In this document: positions 5,337 through 7,727 of the stretch, piece after piece
Layout of the letters: each line of letters starts with the position of its first letter
How positions within the stretch are numbered: position 1 is the stretch's first letter
Origin: Pseudomonadota bacterium
GTDB taxonomy: Bacteria > Desulfobacterota > Desulfobacteria > Desulfobacterales > RPRI01
DNA: 7,727 bases
Assembly: GCA_018830925.1 (NCBI GenBank)
Contig: JAHJRK010000406.1
Coordinates: forward strand, 1-7,727
Reading direction: 5' to 3'
Made by a program: the position numbers and the translations under genes
The notes under the pieces: model-generated
Seen by the model: the letters and a program-made list of their open reading frames with translations, nothing else
What the model was told of the DNA's origin: nothing
Database searches by the model: none

Positions 5337-5364
5337 GCTTACCGCTGGGAATCTTCAAAATATG

Positions 5365-5406
5365 GATAAAATAAGCAGAACTTTATTAAAATTGAGAAGT
5401 GTGATA
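5365..5406. repeat. Dispersed repeat, partial copy 3 (42 bp)
   Basis: It matches 559-600 closely (GATAAAATAAGCAGAACTTT and GTGATA are identical). Similarity fades over the next 40 bases in both places. It lies downstream of the toxin, whereas copy 2 lies upstream of the antitoxin, so the two copies flank the addiction module in direct orientation. Confidence 0.7.
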
Positions 5407-5429
5407 AGAGTGAAATGTAATTTACAACC

Positions 5430-5468
5430 CCCCGTGTTACCGAAACGGGGAAAACAGCATTATGTTTT
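5430..5468 (+). repeat. Two consecutive small hairpins
   Basis: CCCCGT (5430-5435) pairs with ACGGGG (5445-5450). AAAACA (5451-5456) pairs with TGTTTT (5463-5468). Together they could terminate transcripts from the toxin operon in either direction, but no clean T-run follows the GC stem. Confidence 0.5.
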
Positions 5469-5539
5469 CTCGAAATGATGATATCTCAGAATCTGTAGCA
5501 CAGATCCATCTGTTTTTTTGAACCGAAACAGTGTGCATT

Positions 5540-5575
5540 CCCGCCGAAGGTCCGCCTCGGAGGACTTGCGGCGGG
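5540..5575. repeat. GC-rich hairpin, repetitive-palindrome-like
   Basis: CCCGCCG (5540-5546) pairs with CGGCGGG (5569-5575), and the stem continues inward for about 17 positions with two mismatches. The right arm GGACTTGCGGCGGGG nearly repeats at 5260-5274 with one change. It is far more GC-rich than its surroundings, which fits a mobile palindromic element or inserted repeat. Confidence 0.6.
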
Positions 5576-5684
5576 GAGCTTCAATCTGGTATAAATTTAC
5601 TTTCTATTTCCATGATAACAGCCAAAATCATCAAAACATAGAAAATTAGACAGTGTTTTTTCCGTGTTTTATTGATAATACGAC

Positions 5685-5743
5685 AATAAATGGAAATATT
5701 TTCCATCGTATATAGGTAATATATGGAAAGTTTTCCACTTATT
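5685..5743. promoter_or_regulatory. Pair of TGGAAA/TTTCCA inverted repeats, operator-like or attC-like
   Basis: The first site has TGGAAA (5691-5696) and TTTCCA (5700-5705). The second has TGGAAA (5724-5729) and TTTCCA (5732-5737). Their centres are about 32 bp apart, three helical turns. The two sites are also inverted copies of each other including AATAA/TTATT flanks, around an AT-rich middle. The first reading is a double operator for a dimeric regulator upstream of the Mrr gene. The second is the paired arms of the attC of the preceding cassette, as they end 7 bp before G5750, with ATACGAC (5678-5684) as an imperfect left core. Confidence 0.55.
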
Positions 5744-5750
5744 AAAACTG

Positions 5751-6743
5751 TTGGGTTTCATAAAAATGGAATTTTCAAGGAGACATGCTGATGTCAAAGT
5801 ATATGTTCCCACAATTTTTTCGATTTATTAAGCCAATCGTTGAAGTGTTGAAGGATCTTGGCGGATCTGGCAAAGCTTCTGAAGTGACTGATGCTGTGAT
5901 AGAAAAGATTAATATTACAGAGGAAGAGTTATCGCACACAATCAAAAGTGGTATTTCGAGAATAAAAAATCAGATTGGGTGGGCAAGATTTGCACTTGTG
6001 AAATCTGGCTATCTTGATTCATCACAAAGAGGTGTTTGGAGCCTCACTGAAAAAGGGTATAAGGAAGAAATTACAGATGAAATTTTGCATCAATTATACA
6101 AACTTAAAAAGAAGTTTGACAAAGAGAGCATAGAATCAACGAAAAATAAAGACCATGAAATAGATACATCTAATGAAACTGACGAAGAAGATGTTGAGCA
6201 ACCAGAAAACTACAAAACCGAACTCATAAAAATTTTATTGTCCTTGCCTCCATCTGGCTTTGAAAAACTATGCCAGAGGTTGTTAAGAGAATCAGGCTTC
6301 GAACAGGTTGTTGTTACAGGAAGAACAGGGGATGGTGGAATAGATGGTCACGGTATCCTTCAAGTCAATCCCTTCGTAAGTTTTAGCGTATTTTTTCAAA
6401 GCAAACGATATAAAGGCAGTGTATCCGCATCGCAAATCCGGGATTTCAGAGGTGCTATGCTTGGAAGAGCCGATAAAGGAATCGTTATAACGACCGGAAC
6501 TTTCACTCTGGATGCAAAAAAAGAAGCTCGTCGAGATGGTGTGCCACCCATTGAACTTGTTGACGGTGAAAAATTGAGCGAAATGTTTGAAGCATTAGAA
6601 TTAGGATTAAAACCGAAGAAGGATTTTGAAGTAGATAGCGAGTTTTTTAAGGAATTTTACCATTGAAACAAAACCCAACATCAAGGGCATTAACACGGAT
6701 CTGAAAAACGCCAGCGCGTTTTTCATCCCGATTATGCCCGGCG
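5751..6743 (+). mobile_element. Integron gene cassette B (993 bp), mrr-like
   Basis: The left edge is G5750 followed by TTGGGTTT. The right edge is the G of GTTAAAC at 6743. The attC after the gene begins with AAACCCAAC (6671-6679), the exact complement of GTTGGGTTT (5750-5758), a 9-base match. The only gene is the Mrr-type endonuclease. Its ribosome-binding site lies inside the cassette, but no clear promoter does. Confidence 0.9.
5791..6666 (+). CDS. mrr: Mrr-type restriction endonuclease
   Basis: A 291-residue protein, close to the length of E. coli Mrr. The N-terminal third is the winged-helix Mrr_N domain (PIVEVLKDLGGSGKASEV, IGWARFALVKSGYLDSS, RGVWSLTEKG). A charged linker follows, then the Mrr catalytic domain: GFEKLCQRLLRESGFE, GDGGIDGHG with the catalytic aspartate, and FFQSKRYKG, the family's Q-x-K form of the PD-(D/E)xK motif. 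IVITTGTF and the final GEKLSEMFE complete the domain. Mrr proteins cut DNA carrying modified bases, usually methylated, and so restrict incoming DNA. The start at 5791 is 8 bases after AAGGAG (5777-5782). An in-frame ATG at 5785 is only 2 bases away, so it is less likely and would add two residues. AT-richer than the abiE genes. Confidence 0.93.
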   Translation: MSKYMFPQFFRFIKPIVEVLKDLGGSGKASEVTDAVIEKINITEEELSHTIKSGISRIKNQIGWARFALVKSGYLDSSQRGVWSLTEKGYKEEITDEILHQLYKLKKKFDKESIESTKNKDHEIDTSNETDEEDVEQPENYKTELIKILLSLPPSGFEKLCQRLLRESGFEQVVVTGRTGDGGIDGHGILQVNPFVSFSVFFQSKRYKGSVSASQIRDFRGAMLGRADKGIVITTGTFTLDAKKEARRDGVPPIELVDGEKLSEMFEALELGLKPKKDFEVDSEFFKEFYH

Positions 6744-6749
6744 TTAAAC
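6671..6749 (+). other. attC: attC recombination site of cassette B
   Basis: The left core ACCCAAC (6673-6679) fits RYYYAAC and the right core GTTAAAC (6743-6749) fits GTTRRRY. Inner arms: GGGCAT (6685-6690) pairs with ATGCCC (6734-6739), and GAAAAACGC (6703-6711) pairs with GCGTTTTTC (6716-6724) around a CAGC loop. The whole site folds into one long imperfect hairpin. It lies 4 bp after the Mrr stop. This is the clearest attC in the window. Confidence 0.92.
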
Positions 6750-7289
6750 CTAGAGGAAAAATGAAATGAGTTGGTGGCAAACCTTAATTGTGGCTCTATC
6801 AACCTTAATAGTGACTAAAGTCATTGATTTATTCGCATCTATATTTTCTGAAAAAAGAGAATTTAATAAGTATAGGAGAGAAAAAACATCTGATGAGATA
6901 GAAGCTTTAAAAGATAAAATAGGGACGTTGTACGAATTGGCTGAAAATTGGAAATCATTTGAAGAAAAACAAAGAACTTATATTACAAATTTTGAAAATG
7001 ATCATGAATTAGTTGGAAAATTAAATAAATACCCTTCAATAGCGCAAGCCGCAAGAGATACGGTGCATTGGTGCAGAATAGTTGCCTCATGTGAAATGAA
7101 ACAAACTGATGACTTGATTCAAAATAAAAAAGAATTGGGAGAAAAGTTTAAGAAATTTTTAGCTGCTTGTAATGATTACATGAACAGCATGGTTTAACAT
7201 GGCACTTCACCAGACGCGAAGAAGCATGGTACTATATCGGAGATTTCGTAGATGCGCGCTATTCTTTCCGCGAACCGGTAAGCTTTTCG
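6744..7289 (+). mobile_element. Integron gene cassette C (546 bp)
   Basis: It directly follows cassette B, sharing the junction G6743/T6744. It starts TTAAACC. The attC at its end begins GGTTTAAC (7191-7198), complementary over 8 bases to GTTAAACC (6743-6750). The right edge is the G of GTTACAT at 7289. One gene fills the cassette, starting 22 bp in. Confidence 0.88.
6766..7197 (+). CDS. Membrane-anchored helical protein of unknown function (143 residues)
   Basis: The family is not recognised. Residues 5-26 (TLIVALSTLIVTKVIDLFAS, roughly) form one N-terminal membrane segment with no signal-peptidase site. The rest is charged and helical, likely coiled-coil near residues 30-75 (KREFNKYRREK, EIEALKDKIGTLYELAENW), with two cysteines further on (HWCRIVASCE) and one near the end. 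The expected topology is a cytoplasmic helical body tethered to the inner membrane. The start at 6766 is 8 bases after AGAGGA. An ATG-AAA-TGA two-codon frame at 6761 overlaps it. The stop codon lies inside the attC left core box. It is the most AT-rich gene here. Lying beside an Mrr cassette, it could be a defence effector, but that is inference. Confidence 0.82.
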   Translation: MSWWQTLIVALSTLIVTKVIDLFASIFSEKREFNKYRREKTSDEIEALKDKIGTLYELAENWKSFEEKQRTYITNFENDHELVGKLNKYPSIAQAARDTVHWCRIVASCEMKQTDDLIQNKKELGEKFKKFLAACNDYMNSMV

Positions 7290-7295
7290 TTACAT
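7192..7295 (+). other. attC: attC recombination site of cassette C
   Basis: The left core GTTTAAC (7192-7198) complements the cassette start at 6743. The right core is GTTACAT (7289-7295). CTTCACC (7205-7211) pairs with GGTAAG (7277-7282) with one bulged C. CGCG 7215-7218 pairs with CGCG 7269-7272, and GAA/TTC steps continue the stem. The long centre (about 7224-7260) is the variable terminal structure. At 104 bp it is larger than the other two but within the known attC range. Confidence 0.83.
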
Positions 7296-7384
7296 AATAA
7301 CAGTTTGTTCCCAGTGCCCAGCTTCATCCGATCCGGGGAGCCAAACAATTAAAGCCCGGCCTTTTTTAAAAGGGCCGGGCTTTT
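7288..7384. repeat. Cassette leader repeat, copy 2, next to the attC of cassette C
   Basis: It is homologous to 1196-1295 (54 of 62 identical before the terminator). It begins at the attC cut site and ends with a terminator hairpin, so it is the first 95 bp of a further cassette, which then carries the minus-strand AbiEii. The outer GTTCCC arm pairs with GGGAGC through one G-T pair where the other copy has A-T, which hints at a conserved RNA or DNA fold. Confidence 0.85.
7351..7384. terminator. Bidirectional intrinsic terminator
   Basis: AAAGCCCGGCC (7351-7361) pairs perfectly with GGCCGGGCTTT (7373-7383). Four T follow on the plus strand, and AT-rich sequence follows on the minus strand. 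It sits between convergent units: plus-strand cassettes B and C, and the minus-strand AbiEii, whose stop is 33 bp away. Confidence 0.8.
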
Positions 7385-7416
7385 GAGCGATAGTAGGCCA
7401 AATCCATTTTCTGCGA

Positions 7417-7727
7417 TCAGCCTTTGGCTATCTTCTTCCACGACCCTCCATGTGGCCAATAAAACCCGACCGGCTCGTCTTTTTGTATCGCTTCCAGTAC
7501 CGGCATCAAGAAAGCCGCCACGTGATCGATGACAGCATCGAGATCCCCGGGCACATCCTCAGGCTTGGATTTTCGGACAAATGCCTGCCACTGAATCTGC
7601 TTCTGTGCGTCTTTCCGGAATTCATCCGTGAACGGCATCGGCAGTCCAAAAGGCAGGAGCGTTGAACGTCGTTTGAACGTGTTGAGGATGGCATCGCAAA
7701 GAGTCCGGCCGTTGAATTCAAACAAAC
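7417..7727 (-). CDS. abiEii: AbiEii-family nucleotidyltransferase, C-terminal part (N-terminus beyond window edge)
   Basis: The frame is open to the right edge and ends at TGA (7419-7417). The visible 103 residues match the last third of the complete AbiEii at 2073-2984: FEFNGRTLCDAILNTFKRR corresponds to FDFRGEILAEAVDKTFENR, and IQWQAFVRKSKPEDVPGDL to IQWQGFIRKAKLANAPEAF. The tail VGFYWPHGGSWK also aligns. The catalytic nucleotidyltransferase motifs lie outside the window, so activity cannot be judged. It lies in the cassette that begins at 7290, reading against the attC polarity. Its AbiEi partner is expected upstream, to the right of the window. Confidence 0.9.
   Translation of the reverse strand, partial: LFEFNGRTLCDAILNTFKRRSTLLPFGLPMPFTDEFRKDAQKQIQWQAFVRKSKPEDVPGDLDAVIDHVAAFLMPVLEAIQKDEPVGFYWPHGGSWKKIAKG

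Larger units (their letters stand above)
5240..5790. other. 550-bp gene-free region rich in hairpins and repeats
   Basis: No credible gene was found between the toxin and the Mrr gene. The left part is GC-rich with several inverted repeats listed separately. The right part (about 5590-5750) is AT-rich and ends at the boundary of cassette B. The stretch between probably holds the tail of the toxin-antitoxin cassette and regulatory DNA. Confidence 0.7.

Noticed and set aside
501..5406. The repeats as a CRISPR array or an insertion sequence
   Set aside because: Copies are irregularly spaced and 42-100 bp long, with no regular spacers, no terminal inverted repeats and no transposase or cas gene.
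7198..7353. Open plus-strand frame running through the attC of cassette C and the leader repeat, ending in a stop at 7351-7353
   Set aside because: It has no suitable start, crosses the recombination junction, and the matching region at 2002-2041 is frameshifted. Core-box pairing explains the sequence better than coding does.
7450..7665. Plus-strand frame at the right edge
   Set aside because: It is antisense to the AbiEii C-terminal part, which matches its paralogue residue by residue.

Overview
This window looks like part of a bacterial integron gene-cassette array carrying defence and addiction genes. Three recombination sites with attC architecture can be read directly: 1138-1203, 6671-6749 and 7192-7295. 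In each, the left core box is the exact reverse complement (7-9 bases) of a GTT-type box found just upstream of the gene that precedes it. That is what integron integrase leaves behind when it inserts circular cassettes. It delimits three complete one-gene cassettes: A (685-1197), B (5751-6743) and C (6744-7289). All attC sites point the same way. B and C are adjacent and share the boundary at 6743/6744. No integrase gene is in view, so this is either mid-array or an integrase-less array. The host cannot be named. Mixed base composition and the gene families (AbiE, Mrr, HicB, RelE/ParE) suggest an environmental Gram-negative lineage, perhaps Desulfobacterota-like, but this is inference.

Layout, left to right. 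At 1-433 (minus) is the N-terminal part of an AbiEi antitoxin with its own promoter, followed by a 100-bp dispersed repeat. Cassette A encodes an unrecognised 142-residue protein. Just past its attC a leader with an intrinsic terminator begins, then a promoter, a tiny reading frame and a solitary HicB antitoxin. A complete minus-strand AbiEi/AbiEii pair occupies 2073-3610. Next come a relic of an addiction-module antitoxin (3827-3950, internally deleted), an integral-membrane methyltransferase of the isoprenylcysteine/phospholipid type (4024-4500), a second copy of the 100-bp repeat, and an intact antitoxin/RelE-ParE toxin pair (4707-5239). About 550 bp without genes follows, rich in hairpins and ending in two TGGAAA/TTTCCA inverted repeats. 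Cassette B then encodes an Mrr-type restriction endonuclease and cassette C a membrane-anchored helical protein. The leader with its terminator recurs just past cassette C, and the C-terminal part of a third AbiE nucleotidyltransferase (minus) closes the window.

Genes read against the attC polarity (AbiE) and the addiction modules carry their own sigma70-like promoters. The genes of cassettes A, B and C start 20-41 bp inside their cassettes and show no convincing promoter within them, so they probably depend on read-through. The most unusual points are the chain of matching attC core boxes, the shared leader-plus-terminator placed exactly at two cassette junctions, and the decayed twin of the addiction module exactly 821 bp upstream of the intact one.
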